From contig NZ_JAHCMU010000007.1 in NCBI RefSeq assembly GCF_018449435.1, positions 124,001 through 188,000 on the forward strand: a stretch of DNA of 64,000 nucleotides, given 5' to 3'. The stretch's first letter is position 1. Every line of letters starts with the position of its first letter. Shown here piece after piece: positions 7,744 through 17,201 of the stretch. The position numbers and the translations under genes are program-made. Below the pieces are notes generated by a model. That model searched no databases and was not told the DNA's origin. It saw only the letters and a list, made by a program, of their open reading frames with translations. This stretch comes from Flagellimonas sp. 389. Its GTDB lineage: Bacteria > Bacteroidota > Bacteroidia > Flavobacteriales > Flavobacteriaceae.

Positions 7744-7762
7744 ACCTAGTGTTTTTATAGGA
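7744..7762. promoter_or_regulatory. Operator-like repeat ACCTAG-N7-ATAGGA upstream of the metY promoter
   Basis: It has the same 6-7-6 layout and central CCTA/TAGG bases as the repeats at 106-124 and 186-204. It lies about 50 bp upstream of the metY -7 element, so it could give the Rrf2 regulator a hold on the same operon. The match is partial and the role inferred. Confidence 0.3.
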
Positions 7763-8056
7763 TACCTTATCATGACCAATACTTAGAATAGTACAAACAG
7801 CATCACAAGAAATAGTGTGACATGAGCTTCGCACCAATACGATAGAACTGGATGAGATTAACACATATACTCGGATTTTTCAAAAAACTTGATGAATTAC
7901 AAATTGATTGTAATCCAATCAAAAAAATATGACAGCAACCCAACGTGATTTTTAATAGGCTAATTGGAATGCTGTTTCATTTTTCTGTGTGAAATACCTT
8001 CAAGCATTTTTACTTAAGGTATAGTATGTGCTTCTGATAAAGATAGGTTTCACTAC
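7763..8056. other. Gene-free stretch between the metY regulatory region and the methyltransferase
   Basis: No coding frame, RNA or strong repeat was recognised here. A short inverted pair TAGGT/ACCTA around 8044-8059 overlaps the methyltransferase stop codon and may be a weak 3' hairpin. Confidence 0.5.
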
Positions 8057-8713
8057 CTAAAATAGTGTATATAATACGGTCTCAATGACACCTCCATAAT
8101 CTATATTGTCAACAGATAACAACTTTTTTTCTTCCTTCATTTTTAAATGGAACGGTGTTGCCGTTAGCACGACCCCACTTTGCTTTTTTAAACGAATTCC
8201 CTGACCTGAAATCAATTCTTTATTGGGGATAAAACCTCCTTTAGGTACATGTTCCGTAAGCAAAAGATATTGGAAACCGTAGAGTTTATTTACAATGTTC
8301 AAAATTTCTGCATTGGACAAATGTTGCAATACCTGGCGCAAAATTGCACAATCACCCGATGGCAGTTCATCCTTGGCAATGTCCAAGCAACTGAACTCTA
8401 AATTTTGTTCCCTAAACTGTTCTTTATTATATGCTACCAAATCTGGAACAATATCAACGGCAATATAGTTTTTAGTGTGTTTGACCAATTCCTTTCCTAT
8501 ATTGAAATCTCCACAACCTAAATCACAAACGGTAATGGGGTGCTCAAAGGATTGTAAAAATGATGTAACTGCTTTTAGGTAAGGTGCCACAACATTGGGG
8601 TGATGGGAACCCTGTCCAGAATAGTAATGAGAACCGTTATCACCCCAAAGCTTTTTTTCATAAACCTGTTCCATTACCCTTTTTGTAGGCCAGGCTTTTT
8701 TGGAGGTTTTCAT
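8057..8713 (-). CDS. Class I SAM-dependent methyltransferase, target unknown
   Basis: A 218-residue soluble protein. Motif I is VCDLGCGDFNIG (near residues 63-74), followed by an acidic residue at the end of strand 2 in YIAVDIVPD, then CLDIAKDELP and CAILRQVLQHLSN, as in Rossmann methyltransferases. The DLGCGDFNIG form and the conserved region around GSHYYSGQGSH (residues 26-36) recur in an uncharacterised group, so no substrate is assigned. It lies 14 bp downstream of the secreted hydrolase gene on the same strand and is probably co-transcribed with it. Confidence 0.8.
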   Translation of the reverse strand: MKTSKKAWPTKRVMEQVYEKKLWGDNGSHYYSGQGSHHPNVVAPYLKAVTSFLQSFEHPITVCDLGCGDFNIGKELVKHTKNYIAVDIVPDLVAYNKEQFREQNLEFSCLDIAKDELPSGDCAILRQVLQHLSNAEILNIVNKLYGFQYLLLTEHVPKGGFIPNKELISGQGIRLKKQSGVVLTATPFHLKMKEEKKLLSVDNIDYGGVIETVLYTLF

Positions 8714-8727
8714 GAAGTGGACATGGC

Positions 8728-10671
8728 TTATTTCAATACAGAAAATTCTATACTTGAATCCGTAAAAACGGTATGTGTCTGAGTTTTAAAGTCCTCTTCA
8801 TTGGCTTTAAAAATATTCTCCACATACGTCTGCGGATTTAAATCTATCAAAGGAAACCACGTACTTTGTACCTGTACCTGAAGCTTGTGCCCTTTTTTTA
8901 TGGTATGAAAAACATCTTGCAATTTTATATTGACTTCAGTTTTTTGATTTGGTATGAAAGGTTCTGGATTGGTAAAGCTATTTCGGAAACGTCCTCGCAT
9001 CACCTCACTTCTAACCATGAGATGATAGTTGCTCATCTTCAAATGGTCCTGCATTTCTTCGTTGGTTTCGGTATTGGAAGGGTGTACATCAATTACCTTC
9101 ACAATCCAATCCGCAGCATCCCCCGTGGTCGAGACCTTTAACTTTGCCAAAATATCTCCTGCCAGCGTAAGATCATCTTCCATTACTTCAGTTTCAAATA
9201 CTAAGACATCGGAACGCCTAGACGCAAAACGCTGGTCATCTGTCATGTATTTTCTTGGTGTGAACACCGACTTAACGTCTTCGGAATAAGGTACTGGCTT
9301 TTTGATATCACTGATAAACTGTATTCCCGAAACCTTGTTAGACTCAGATGCAAGTTCTTGATTTTCTGATAAAAACATTTCTTTCTTCTGTACGCCATTT
9401 GGTGGCCATGTATCGTATTGTTTCCATTCTTTACGACCTGAATCAAACACATATGCTTCGGGCAAACCCGAGTTTTTGTCACCTGCTCCTTTTAAAAAAT
9501 GATGAAAAAACTTCGTTTCTATATTTTCTTGGTAGAATTCCGATATTTCATCTCCAAAGTAATAGTTGCCAACAACAGTGCGCCCATCTCTTTTGGACCA
9601 TCTACCATGGTCCCAAGGACCAAAAACCATGGTATTGTAGTTCTCCGGATTGTATTTTTCAATGTTCTTGTAGGTTTCCAACGGACCATAAAGATCTTCA
9701 GCATCAAACCAACCGCCAACCACCATGGTTGCTACATGGGATTTCACATTTTTTAAATACTGAATAATTCCCTTACTTTGCCAAAGTTCATCATAATTAG
9801 GGTGTTCCTTTAATTCGTTCCAAAAGAAATCATCGGTCATAGCATCTGGGGCTATAGAGGCTCTATCCTTTATATCGTACTCAAAGAAAGAGTTCAAATT
9901 ACTTAAAGGTCCTTTGTCCAAGAAAAATTGGTATTGATCTTCTGTACCAATATCAGGCAATGTGTACCATGCCGTATCTATAGGCTGGTCACCGTTTGGT
10001 CTTGGCGTTCCAAACAATGAAGTTGCCCTAAAATAGCTTAGCAGATAAGCCCCATTATGATGAAAATCATCAAAAAAGAAATCTCCTATGCTCGCTTGGG
10101 GAGAGGCCGCTTTTAATGCCGGATGAGCATCTACCGTAGCGTAGGTAGCATAAAATCCGGGATAAGAAATACCCCAGATGCCCACATTACCGTTGTTGTT
10201 TTCAACATTATTTACAAGCCACTCAATTGTATCATAAGTATCAGAACTTTCGTCCACGTCTGCATCCGAAGTTTTGTTTGGAATATATGCCCGCATATTC
10301 TCATAACTGCCTTCGCTAAGCCATCTACCCCGCACATCTTGATATACCACTATATATCCTTCTTCCATCATGTGTATATTGGGGGCAATTTTTTCTTTAA
10401 ATTGATTCTCTCCATAGGGTCTAGAACTGTAAGGCGTACGCTGCATGATGATAGGATACGCTTTGGATGTATCCTTTGGGGAATAGATTGTCGTATGTAA
10501 TTTTATGCCATCCCTCATGGGAATATCCACTTCTTTTTTAGTATAGTTGTCCGCAACGTAACTAGTTGAAACTTCAGTATCGGAAGAAGACTTCTTGGTT
10601 TTTGAGCAAGAGCCTAAGAGAATCGAGACAAATACAAGTGTAAGGAAAATTTTAAAATTGAATTTTGGCAT
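8728..10671 (-). CDS. Secreted CocE/NonD family hydrolase (S15 peptidase-like), lipoprotein
   Basis: A 647-residue protein. The N-terminus is a lipoprotein signal ending in ILLGSC, so the mature protein should be anchored outside the cytoplasm. The alpha/beta hydrolase fold has nucleophile serine in WGISYPG (around residue 168). PWDHGRW carries the likely catalytic histidine, and an acidic residue in GGWFDAEDLYGP is the likely third member of the triad. The C-terminal third is the jelly-roll domain of the X-Pro dipeptidyl peptidase/cocaine esterase family. Family members cleave peptides, esters or glutaryl amides, and the substrate here cannot be read from sequence. It is followed at 14 bp by the methyltransferase. 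Confidence 0.87.
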   Translation of the reverse strand: MPKFNFKIFLTLVFVSILLGSCSKTKKSSSDTEVSTSYVADNYTKKEVDIPMRDGIKLHTTIYSPKDTSKAYPIIMQRTPYSSRPYGENQFKEKIAPNIHMMEEGYIVVYQDVRGRWLSEGSYENMRAYIPNKTSDADVDESSDTYDTIEWLVNNVENNNGNVGIWGISYPGFYATYATVDAHPALKAASPQASIGDFFFDDFHHNGAYLLSYFRATSLFGTPRPNGDQPIDTAWYTLPDIGTEDQYQFFLDKGPLSNLNSFFEYDIKDRASIAPDAMTDDFFWNELKEHPNYDELWQSKGIIQYLKNVKSHVATMVVGGWFDAEDLYGPLETYKNIEKYNPENYNTMVFGPWDHGRWSKRDGRTVVGNYYFGDEISEFYQENIETKFFHHFLKGAGDKNSGLPEAYVFDSGRKEWKQYDTWPPNGVQKKEMFLSENQELASESNKVSGIQFISDIKKPVPYSEDVKSVFTPRKYMTDDQRFASRRSDVLVFETEVMEDDLTLAGDILAKLKVSTTGDAADWIVKVIDVHPSNTETNEEMQDHLKMSNYHLMVRSEVMRGRFRNSFTNPEPFIPNQKTEVNIKLQDVFHTIKKGHKLQVQVQSTWFPLIDLNPQTYVENIFKANEEDFKTQTHTVFTDSSIEFSVLK

Positions 10672-10815
10672 AGCTATACTTTTAAGTTCTAAAACTAATA
10701 AAGTTGAATTAAGAATACGAAAAATAATCAGGGAAAATCCAAGTTGTCTGTTCTAACACAACCGAGAACTGAGCAAATCTAGATATCTCGTCTGTGGTCA
10801 ATATGGTATAAAACC

Positions 10816-10843
10816 AAAAAAGGAACCGAATTCGGTTCCTTTT
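10816..10843 (-). terminator. Rho-independent terminator after metK
   Basis: A perfect inverted repeat with half site AAAAGGAACCGAA is followed on the minus strand by a run of Ts. It lies 22 bp after the metK stop codon. Confidence 0.88.
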
Positions 10844-10864
10844 CAATATTGGGTTATACTGCCA

Positions 10865-12118
10865 CTAAAGTCCAAAAGCGGTCTTTACATCGTCAACTTT
10901 ATCCAATTTCTCCCATGTAAAGAGTTCCACTTCTTTTTCTATTCTTCCATTATAAGGCGATTCAAAAATCTTGTTGACGGTTTTGGGTTCTTTTCCCATA
11001 TGTCCGTAAGCAGCCGTTTCCAAATAGATAGGGTTTCTCAGTTTTAAACGCTCTTCTATAGCAAAAGGGCGCATATCGAACAATTCTGATGCTTTTTTTG
11101 CTATTTCGCCATCGGACAAATCAACATTTGCTGTACCATAGGTATCCACAAAAATTGATGTTGGCTCCACCACTCCAATAGCGTAGCTGACCTGAACCAA
11201 AATTTCATCTGCTACTCCTGAAGCCACTAAATTTTTAGCGGCATGCCGTGCTGCATAAGCTGCACTTCTGTCCACTTTGCTTGGATCTTTTCCGCTAAAA
11301 GCTCCACCGCCATGCGCTCCCTTTCCACCATAAGTATCCACAATGATTTTACGTCCCGTAAGACCAGTATCGCCGTGAGGGCCTCCAATCACAAATTTCC
11401 CTGTGGGGTTGATATGATAGGTAATATCCTCCGTAAATAAATCCTGTATTTTTTTAGGTAACAAATTTTTTACCAAAGGAATTAGAATCTCTACAATGTC
11501 TTTCTTAATTTTTTCCAGCATTTTTTCATCAGAGTCAAACTCATCATGCTGGGTAGAGACCACTATTGTATCAATACGTTGCGGAACGTTATCATCAGAG
11601 TATTCTATGGTTACCTGAGCTTTGGCATCTGGTCGCAAATAATTGATTTTACTCCCATCTTTTCTTAATTTCGCCAAAACCTGAAGGATTTTATGGGAAA
11701 TATCCAAGGCCAATGGCATATAGTTTTCTGTTTCTTTTGTGGCGTAACCGAACATCATTCCCTGATCTCCAGCACCTTGTTCTTCCTTAACTCCCCGGTC
11801 TACTCCTTGGTTAATATCTTGGGACTGTTCATGAATCAATGAAATCACTCCACAAGAATCGCCACTAAATTGATATTCGCCTTTGGTATAGCCTATTGTA
11901 TTGATAACGTCCCTTGCTATATTTTGTACATCTAGGTAGGTACCACTTTTTACCTCACCGGCCAAAACCACTTGCCCTGTAGTTACCAAAGTTTCGCAAG
12001 CTACTTTGCTCTCGGGGTCAAAAGCCAAAAAATGGTCTAAAAGAGCGTCGCTAATTTGGTCTGAAACTTTATCTGGGTGTCCTTCACTTACAGATTCGGA
12101 AGTAAATAAATATGCCAT
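10865..12118 (-). CDS. metK: S-adenosylmethionine synthetase
   Basis: A 417-residue cytosolic enzyme making SAM from methionine and ATP. It has all three family blocks: [13 protein letters not shown] at residues 13-25, [12 protein letters not shown] around 116-127, and [16 protein letters not shown] around 271-286. The length is slightly above the 385-400 of most bacterial MetK, from small insertions near residues 145-230. It is transcribed alone from the promoter at 12263-12291, through a SAM-II-like aptamer, and ends at the terminator at 10816-10843. This gives product feedback on SAM synthesis. Confidence 0.97.
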   Translation of the reverse strand: MAYLFTSESVSEGHPDKVSDQISDALLDHFLAFDPESKVACETLVTTGQVVLAGEVKSGTYLDVQNIARDVINTIGYTKGEYQFSGDSCGVISLIHEQSQDINQGVDRGVKEEQGAGDQGMMFGYATKETENYMPLALDISHKILQVLAKLRKDGSKINYLRPDAKAQVTIEYSDDNVPQRIDTIVVSTQHDEFDSDEKMLEKIKKDIVEILIPLVKNLLPKKIQDLFTEDITYHINPTGKFVIGGPHGDTGLTGRKIIVDTYGGKGAHGGGAFSGKDPSKVDRSAAYAARHAAKNLVASGVADEILVQVSYAIGVVEPTSIFVDTYGTANVDLSDGEIAKKASELFDMRPFAIEERLKLRNPIYLETAAYGHMGKEPKTVNKIFESPYNGRIEKEVELFTWEKLDKVDDVKTAFGL

Positions 12119-12202
12119 TCTTTATTTTTATGGAAATATTGACCATCACATGTTGAAGAAGTTCAATCTCTGTCGGGAGAGATACCAAAATTAACCTGGT
12201 AT

Positions 12203-12251
12203 GAACTGCTTTAGCATTTTTAGAGGTTGCAATCAGTCAAATCTATCCTCG
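12203..12251 (-). ncRNA. SAM-II-like riboswitch upstream of metK
   Basis: On the minus strand a GAGG/CCTC stem (12250-12247 with 12226-12223) encloses GATTTGACTGATTGCA. This is followed by AAAAATGCTAAAG and a pseudoknot in which GACTG of the loop pairs with CAGTT near the 3' end. Stem order, loop sequence, the GCTAAA segment and the pseudoknot match the metA/SAM-II class. The predicted transcription start lies only about 5 bp upstream, as expected for a leader aptamer. P1 is short, so a covariance-model score should confirm it. Confidence 0.75.
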
Positions 12252-12262
12252 TTATTGGAAAA

Positions 12263-12291
12263 CAAAAATACATCTTTACCTTAAATTTCAA
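12263..12291 (-). promoter_or_regulatory. metK promoter (-33 TTG, -7 TATTTTTG)
   Basis: The minus strand has TTG at 12291-12289, an 18-bp spacer, and TATTTTTG at 12270-12263, matching the Bacteroidota promoter consensus. It places the transcription start directly before the SAM-II-like aptamer. Confidence 0.75.
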
Positions 12292-12409
12292 AACTTTATC
12301 GACATCCATCTTTTACTTTCATTTCAACCTATTTTTTTCTTCTAACTCGATATACTTTGTATATTGCAAGCTCCGACCATTTTAACAAATAGCTATAAAA
12401 TACCACATA

Positions 12410-13024
12410 ATGCATATTGCAGTTGCAGGAAATATTGGAGCAGGAAAAACCACGTTAACCACGCTACTTTCAAAACATTATAAATGGGAAGCCCACTTTG
12501 AGGATGTTGTGGATAATCCATATTTAGATGATTTCTATACCCAAATGGAGCGTTGGAGCTTTAACCTTCAAATTTATTTTTTAAATAGTAGGTACAGGCA
12601 AATTCTAAAAATTCGTGAGGGAGGCAAAAAGGTAATTCAGGATAGAACTATTTATGAGGATGCACATATTTTCGCACCCAACCTGCATGCCATGGGACTT
12701 ATGACCAATCGTGATTTTGAGAATTACTCCAGTCTTTTTAATCTGATGGAGACTCTGGTACAACCACCTGATTTATTGATTTATTTACGTAGCTCTATTC
12801 CCAATTTAGTAAACCAAATCCATAAGCGTGGAAGGGATTATGAAAATAGCATCTCCATAGACTACTTAAGCCGTCTTAACGAACGTTATGAAGCTTGGGT
12901 GAATACCTATGAAAAGGGCAAACTCATAATTCTGGATGTAGACAACTTAAACTTTGTGGACAATCCTGAAGATTTAGGTTCCGTAATCAATAAAATTGAT
13001 GCAGAAATACATGGTTTGTTTTAA
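12410..13024 (+). CDS. Deoxynucleoside kinase
   Basis: A 204-residue cytosolic kinase of the deoxyadenosine/deoxycytidine/deoxyguanosine family, which phosphorylates salvaged deoxynucleosides. The P-loop is AGNIGAGKTT at residues 6-15. ERWSFNLQIYFLNSRY near 45-60 is the substrate-pocket helix, DRTIYEDAHIF near 79-89 is the DRS-type motif, and KRGRDYE near 138-144 is the lid. It is divergent from metK. A second kinase of this family is fused to FolK at 62746-63891. Which deoxynucleoside it prefers is not visible. Confidence 0.92.
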   Translation: MHIAVAGNIGAGKTTLTTLLSKHYKWEAHFEDVVDNPYLDDFYTQMERWSFNLQIYFLNSRYRQILKIREGGKKVIQDRTIYEDAHIFAPNLHAMGLMTNRDFENYSSLFNLMETLVQPPDLLIYLRSSIPNLVNQIHKRGRDYENSISIDYLSRLNERYEAWVNTYEKGKLIILDVDNLNFVDNPEDLGSVINKIDAEIHGLF

Positions 13025-13078
13025 ATAGATTTCCGACCGCTTCGCTTTTAGAGCTAAGAATATATCAACTCCGACCAC

Positions 13079-13101
13079 CCTTCGACAGGCTCAGGATGAC
13101 A
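13079..13101 (+). repeat. Hairpin repeat copy H (variant core)
   Basis: CCT and AGG arms enclose TCGACAGGCTC, a variant of the core seen in copies A to G. It lies in the 207-bp gap between the deoxynucleoside kinase and TonB genes, where no other feature was seen. Confidence 0.6.
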
Positions 13102-13231
13102 ATATAATCTATCACTTAGTCTAAAGGGCTTTTTAAGTTTTTCCCTCAATCAGAAGGTGCGTTCACTCATTCTAACTTTTTAAGCACCTCATTTACAACT
13201 ACTTTCATCTTGTAACTATAAAACAATTACG

Positions 13232-13933
13232 ATGGAAGCAAAAAAGAATGAAAACCAAAAACTAGAAAAAAATAGCATCCTATATTTTTCTATGGGATTG
13301 ACAGCTGTACTATTACTGGCCTATTTGGCTTTGGAATGGAAAACATACTCAGTGACAGAATGGGATAGTGCCCAACTAAATCTACAAGATGAACTTACAG
13401 AAGAGGCCCCCATAACTTTTCATAAATTACCGCCACCTCCACCCAAAATCCAAACTCCTCCTGTTATTGAAATTATTCCTGATGATCCGGATATTGATGA
13501 TTCCCCAATTGCATCAACTGAGACAAACTATACCACAGAAATTATTCCTATAGATGATATACAAGTTGCTGAAGACGATACACCAGATGAGGTCTCATTT
13601 ATTGTAATAGAAGACGTACCTGTTTTCCCAGGTTGCGAAGGTGCTAATGATAAACGAGCTTGCTTTCAGGAAATGATGCAAAAACATATTCGCAAAAACT
13701 TTCGTTATCCTGAGTTTGCCCAAGAAATGGGGCTACAGGGGCGTGTAAATCTTGTGTTTACAATTCAAAAAGATGGAAGTATAGCAGAAGTTAAAATGCG
13801 TGGGCCACATAAAATATTGGAAACCGAAGCCGCTAGAATCATCTCAAAACTACCAAAGATGACTCCGGGCAAGCAAAGGGGTACGGCCGTAAAAGTTCCC
13901 TTCGCCATACCCATAACCTTTAAACTACAGTAA
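13232..13933 (+). CDS. TonB family energy-transducing protein
   Basis: A 233-residue protein. A single N-terminal membrane helix spans about residues 19-39, and a proline-rich periplasmic linker (KLPPPPPKIQTPP near 65-77) follows. The C-terminal 100 residues are a TonB domain, with YPEFAQEMGLQGRVNLVFTI near 154-173 and a final KVPFAIPITFKLQ strand. Such proteins pass proton-motive energy from ExbBD to outer-membrane receptors. No exbB or exbD is beside it, so it probably borrows a complex encoded elsewhere. The next gene starts within 25 bp and may be co-transcribed. Confidence 0.88.
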   Translation: MEAKKNENQKLEKNSILYFSMGLTAVLLLAYLALEWKTYSVTEWDSAQLNLQDELTEEAPITFHKLPPPPPKIQTPPVIEIIPDDPDIDDSPIASTETNYTTEIIPIDDIQVAEDDTPDEVSFIVIEDVPVFPGCEGANDKRACFQEMMQKHIRKNFRYPEFAQEMGLQGRVNLVFTIQKDGSIAEVKMRGPHKILETEAARIISKLPKMTPGKQRGTAVKVPFAIPITFKLQ

Positions 13934-13954
13934 GCACAATCAATGACCACAATT

Positions 13955-14605
13955 ATGAAGAAGTCAATTATGTTTTACATTGTGAGCATCGTATTCTGCT
14001 CAACACTATTTGGACAAGATTGTTTGGACGTAAACTATAAACTTAGGGGATACTTTTATGTAGGAACAAGTCAAATAGATTCAACCGCATTGGGCGGCTT
14101 TTACGAAGCTATAAATATACCCAAGAAAATTGATTCAAAAATCAATACATTTTCTAAAAACAGAGCTTTTCAAATTATCGCGAAAGTTGATTCAATAGTG
14201 GAATACGCTAAAAATGTGAGCGGATTTAAAGTGTTTATCATAAATACATCGAACTCTAAAGTTGAACTTCCAGCACAAGACAGCAGAATCTATCTAAAAC
14301 GCCAAGTCTTTCATGAAGGTAAATGGCAAGATATTGAGTATTTGCCCAATAGTTGGTGCGGTAATAGTTATCATAACGTCATTATAATGCCAAACGAGTA
14401 CTGGGACTTACAAGCTCCATGCTTAAAGGGGAAAACAACCGCCAAATTCAGGTTTAAGCTACAAGTTGATGATGCGTTCAGTTCGTCATCGAGCAAGGAT
14501 TCAAACATTTATTCCAATGAATTTTTTGGTAGTTTCAATAAAAGTCAGCTAGAGAAAGAGCAGGGACATACCCCATCAGGAATTATGGATCCTTACAACA
14601 ATTAA
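13955..14605 (+). CDS. Secreted protein of unknown function
   Basis: A 216-residue protein from the ATG at 13955 (an ATG four codons upstream is also possible). The first 21 residues form a signal peptide (MKKSIMF...TLFGQ). The mature part has no recognised catalytic motif. It has a predicted beta-rich middle with an NTSNSKVELPAQDSRIYL stretch and ends in a polar tail with DPYNN. I do not recognise the family. It follows the TonB gene by 21 bp and ends at a strong bidirectional terminator. Secretion is clear, function is not. Confidence 0.7.
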   Translation: MKKSIMFYIVSIVFCSTLFGQDCLDVNYKLRGYFYVGTSQIDSTALGGFYEAINIPKKIDSKINTFSKNRAFQIIAKVDSIVEYAKNVSGFKVFIINTSNSKVELPAQDSRIYLKRQVFHEGKWQDIEYLPNSWCGNSYHNVIIMPNEYWDLQAPCLKGKTTAKFRFKLQVDDAFSSSSSKDSNIYSNEFFGSFNKSQLEKEQGHTPSGIMDPYNN

Positions 14606-14617
14606 AACAAAGGTTTG

Positions 14618-14674
14618 CTTAGATAAACTAAAAAAACCACGCTTAAGAAACGTGGTTTTTTTAGTTTATCTAAG
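14618..14674. terminator. Long bidirectional terminator between convergent genes
   Basis: Two perfectly complementary 24-base arms (14618-14641 and 14651-14674) enclose a 9-base loop. An A-run and a T-run within the stem serve both strands. It separates the secreted protein gene from hppA. Confidence 0.9.
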
Positions 14675-14684
14675 AAACTTACGA

Positions 14685-17075
14685 TTACTCTTTTTTATAA
14701 GCTTCTACAAGTTTTTGAACTTCTTCCTTAGTAGCTCCTACAAATTCCTTCACCTCTTCTTTTGCTTCACCAGCAACATTATAGGTTGATGTAACTACTG
14801 CTTTGTAGGCTCCATCCGTAGTGTTGCTCATTTCAACTCGGAACTGTTTTTCAACTTGTCTTGTTTCCTTCATTCCATCTTCGGTTATGGAAACTTTTGT
14901 ACCATCTTCCTTCATCATACTAACTTCATCCGCAGGTGAAAGACTTACCAAACTTGGAGCGATTACCAAAGCAACCACCGACATCAATTTCAATAAAATA
15001 TTTAAAGAAGGCCCTGAGGTATCCTTGAATGGATCTCCGACCGTATCACCAACTACAGCAGCTTTATGTGCATCGGTTCCTTTACGTCCATCACTTTCAA
15101 TGGTTTTTTTAGCATTATCCCATGCACCACCGGCATTGGATTGGAAAATAGCCATTAAAACTCCACAAGTGGTTACGCCCGCAAGCAATCCTCCTAACAT
15201 TTCGGCACCCCCAATAAATCCAACAGCAACCGGAACAGCAATTGCTAAAAGACCGGGCAACACCATTTCTTTAATGGAAGCCTGTGTAGAAATTGCCACA
15301 CATTTATCGTATTCGGCAACACCGTCAGCAGCATCAAAAATAGCCCTGTCCTCAGGAGTTGCTTTTGAAATATCGGAATCATATTTACGCATTACCTCTA
15401 ATGCGGCTTTTAATTGTGGAATATCCCTGAACTGACGACGTACTTCTTCAATCATAGCCATTGCAGCACGACCTACCGCATTCATTGATAATGCAGAGAA
15501 CACAAATGGCAACATACCACCGATCAAAAGACCAGCCATTACCTTTGGTTTGGAAACATCTATTCCCGTAACGTTTGCCGTTTGCATAAAAGCTGCAAAT
15601 AAGGCCAACGCCGTTAGAGCCGCAGAAGCAATCGCAAATCCTTTTCCAATGGCAGCAGTTGTATTACCAACAGCATCCAATTTATCGGTACGCTCACGAA
15701 CTTCAGGTTCTAATTCCGCCATCTCGGCAATACCACCAGCGTTATCCGAGATTGGGCCATAAGCATCAACCGCTAACTGAATACCTGTATTTGCCAACAT
15801 ACCTACCGCTGCAATGGCGATACCGTACAAACCGGCAAAATGATGCGAAACCAAGATTGCGGCTGCAATCAATAAAATAGGGAACATGGTAGACATCATA
15901 CCTACACCCAAACCTGCTATAATATTTGTGGCGGCACCAGTTTCGGATTGACGAACAATCGAATTTACAGGTTTTGTTCCTGTACCTGTATAATATTCGG
16001 TTACTTTACCTACTGCAAGACCAGCAACCAGACCAGCAATTACAGCAAAGAACACACCCATGGCACCATATTCAGTTCCACCAAAAGTCCAGCTTTCGGG
16101 CAGCATGTTTGTTATAATGAAATAAGAAGCAACCAGCATTAATCCCGCTGAACCAAATTCGCCAATATTCAATGCTGTTTGTGGATTGCCTCCATCTTTA
16201 ACTTTTACAAAGAAAGTACCTATTATAGACATAATGATACCAATTGCCGCTAACACCAATGGCAAATAAACCGCTCCCAAGCCATCAAAAGAACTTTGAA
16301 AAGCTGGAATTTGTGTAAATGCAGCACCCAATACCATAGTACCTATTATAGAACCAACATAAGATTCAAAAAGGTCAGCTCCCATACCGGCAACATCACC
16401 AACATTATCACCAACATTATCTGCAATGGTCGCAGGGTTTAACGGGTGATCTTCTGGAATACCTGCTTCTACTTTACCTACCAAGTCGGCACCAACATCT
16501 GCAGCTTTGGTATAAATTCCACCTCCTACACGGGCAAAAAGCGCAATTGAAGAAGCTCCCAATGAAAATCCTGAAAGTACATTCAATACTTCGCCAAGCT
16601 CCCAACCTTGTCCACTATACAACATAAAAAGTCCACTAAGACCAAGAACACCAAGTCCAACAACTCCCAATCCCATTACAGCGCCACCGGCAAAAGCAAC
16701 TTCAAGGGCTTTTCCTAGAGAAGTTCTTGCAGCATTTGTGGTACGCACGTTGGCTTTTGTAGCGACTTTCATTCCTATAAATCCTGCCAATGCAGAACAG
16801 ATGGCACCAACAACAAATGATAGTGCTACCATACCATTAGACCCTTCTTCATTGCTTCCCTTAAAGAATAGAAGTATGGCAACGGCAATTACGAAGATGC
16901 TCAATATTTTGTATTCTGCTTTGAGGAAAGACATTGCCCCATCCGCGATATTTTTGGCAATTCTTGCCATTTTAGCATCGCCTACTTCTTGTTTGGATAC
17001 CCATCCACTTTTGATAAAAACGTATAGGAGGGCCACAACACCAAATACGGGCAAAAACTTTACTATTAGTTCCAT
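14685..17075 (-). CDS. hppA: Membrane-bound ion-translocating pyrophosphatase
   Basis: A 796-residue, multi-span inner-membrane pump that couples pyrophosphate hydrolysis to H+ or Na+ export. Pyrophosphate/magnesium-binding segments are visible at [14 protein letters not shown] (near 211-224), [22 protein letters not shown] just after, and [12 protein letters not shown] in the second half. GNTTAA has alanine where potassium-independent enzymes have lysine, which points to the K+-dependent subfamily; H+ versus Na+ specificity is not settled. An unusual tail of about 85 charged residues follows the last helix. The gene has its own -7 element (TACTTTTG, 17123-17130) after the terminator of the soluble pyrophosphatase gene. 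Confidence 0.95.
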   Translation of the reverse strand: MELIVKFLPVFGVVALLYVFIKSGWVSKQEVGDAKMARIAKNIADGAMSFLKAEYKILSIFVIAVAILLFFKGSNEEGSNGMVALSFVVGAICSALAGFIGMKVATKANVRTTNAARTSLGKALEVAFAGGAVMGLGVVGLGVLGLSGLFMLYSGQGWELGEVLNVLSGFSLGASSIALFARVGGGIYTKAADVGADLVGKVEAGIPEDHPLNPATIADNVGDNVGDVAGMGADLFESYVGSIIGTMVLGAAFTQIPAFQSSFDGLGAVYLPLVLAAIGIIMSIIGTFFVKVKDGGNPQTALNIGEFGSAGLMLVASYFIITNMLPESWTFGGTEYGAMGVFFAVIAGLVAGLAVGKVTEYYTGTGTKPVNSIVRQSETGAATNIIAGLGVGMMSTMFPILLIAAAILVSHHFAGLYGIAIAAVGMLANTGIQLAVDAYGPISDNAGGIAEMAELEPEVRERTDKLDAVGNTTAAIGKGFAIASAALTALALFAAFMQTANVTGIDVSKPKVMAGLLIGGMLPFVFSALSMNAVGRAAMAMIEEVRRQFRDIPQLKAALEVMRKYDSDISKATPEDRAIFDAADGVAEYDKCVAISTQASIKEMVLPGLLAIAVPVAVGFIGGAEMLGGLLAGVTTCGVLMAIFQSNAGGAWDNAKKTIESDGRKGTDAHKAAVVGDTVGDPFKDTSGPSLNILLKLMSVVALVIAPSLVSLSPADEVSMMKEDGTKVSITEDGMKETRQVEKQFRVEMSNTTDGAYKAVVTSTYNVAGEAKEEVKEFVGATKEEVQKLVEAYKKE

Positions 17076-17122
17076 AGTTGTTTAGTTAATTTTTTTAGTT
17101 GTTTATGTTTTTTTAGTGCCAG

Positions 17123-17130
17123 CAAAAGTA
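17123..17130 (-). promoter_or_regulatory. -7 promoter element of hppA
   Basis: The minus strand reads TACTTTTG followed by C, 48 bp before the hppA ATG and 20 bp after the terminator of ppa. No exact -33 TTG was found, but the spacing suggests independent transcription of hppA. Confidence 0.55.
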
Positions 17131-17150
17131 GTAAAATACCGACTAATAAA

Positions 17151-17185
17151 AAAAATGCGCTTTTGGATATCAAAAGCGCATTTTT
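17151..17185 (-). terminator. Rho-independent terminator after ppa
   Basis: Arms AAAAATGCGCTTTTG and CAAAAGCGCATTTTT enclose a 5-base loop, with further Ts on the minus-strand 3' side. It lies 17 bp after the ppa stop codon. Confidence 0.88.
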
Positions 17186-17201
17186 CTAACACGAACAGTA
17201 A

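Noticed and set aside
14821..15435. Plus-strand open frame of 204 codons
   Set aside because: It lies antisense within hppA, whose protein is clearly genuine across the same interval.
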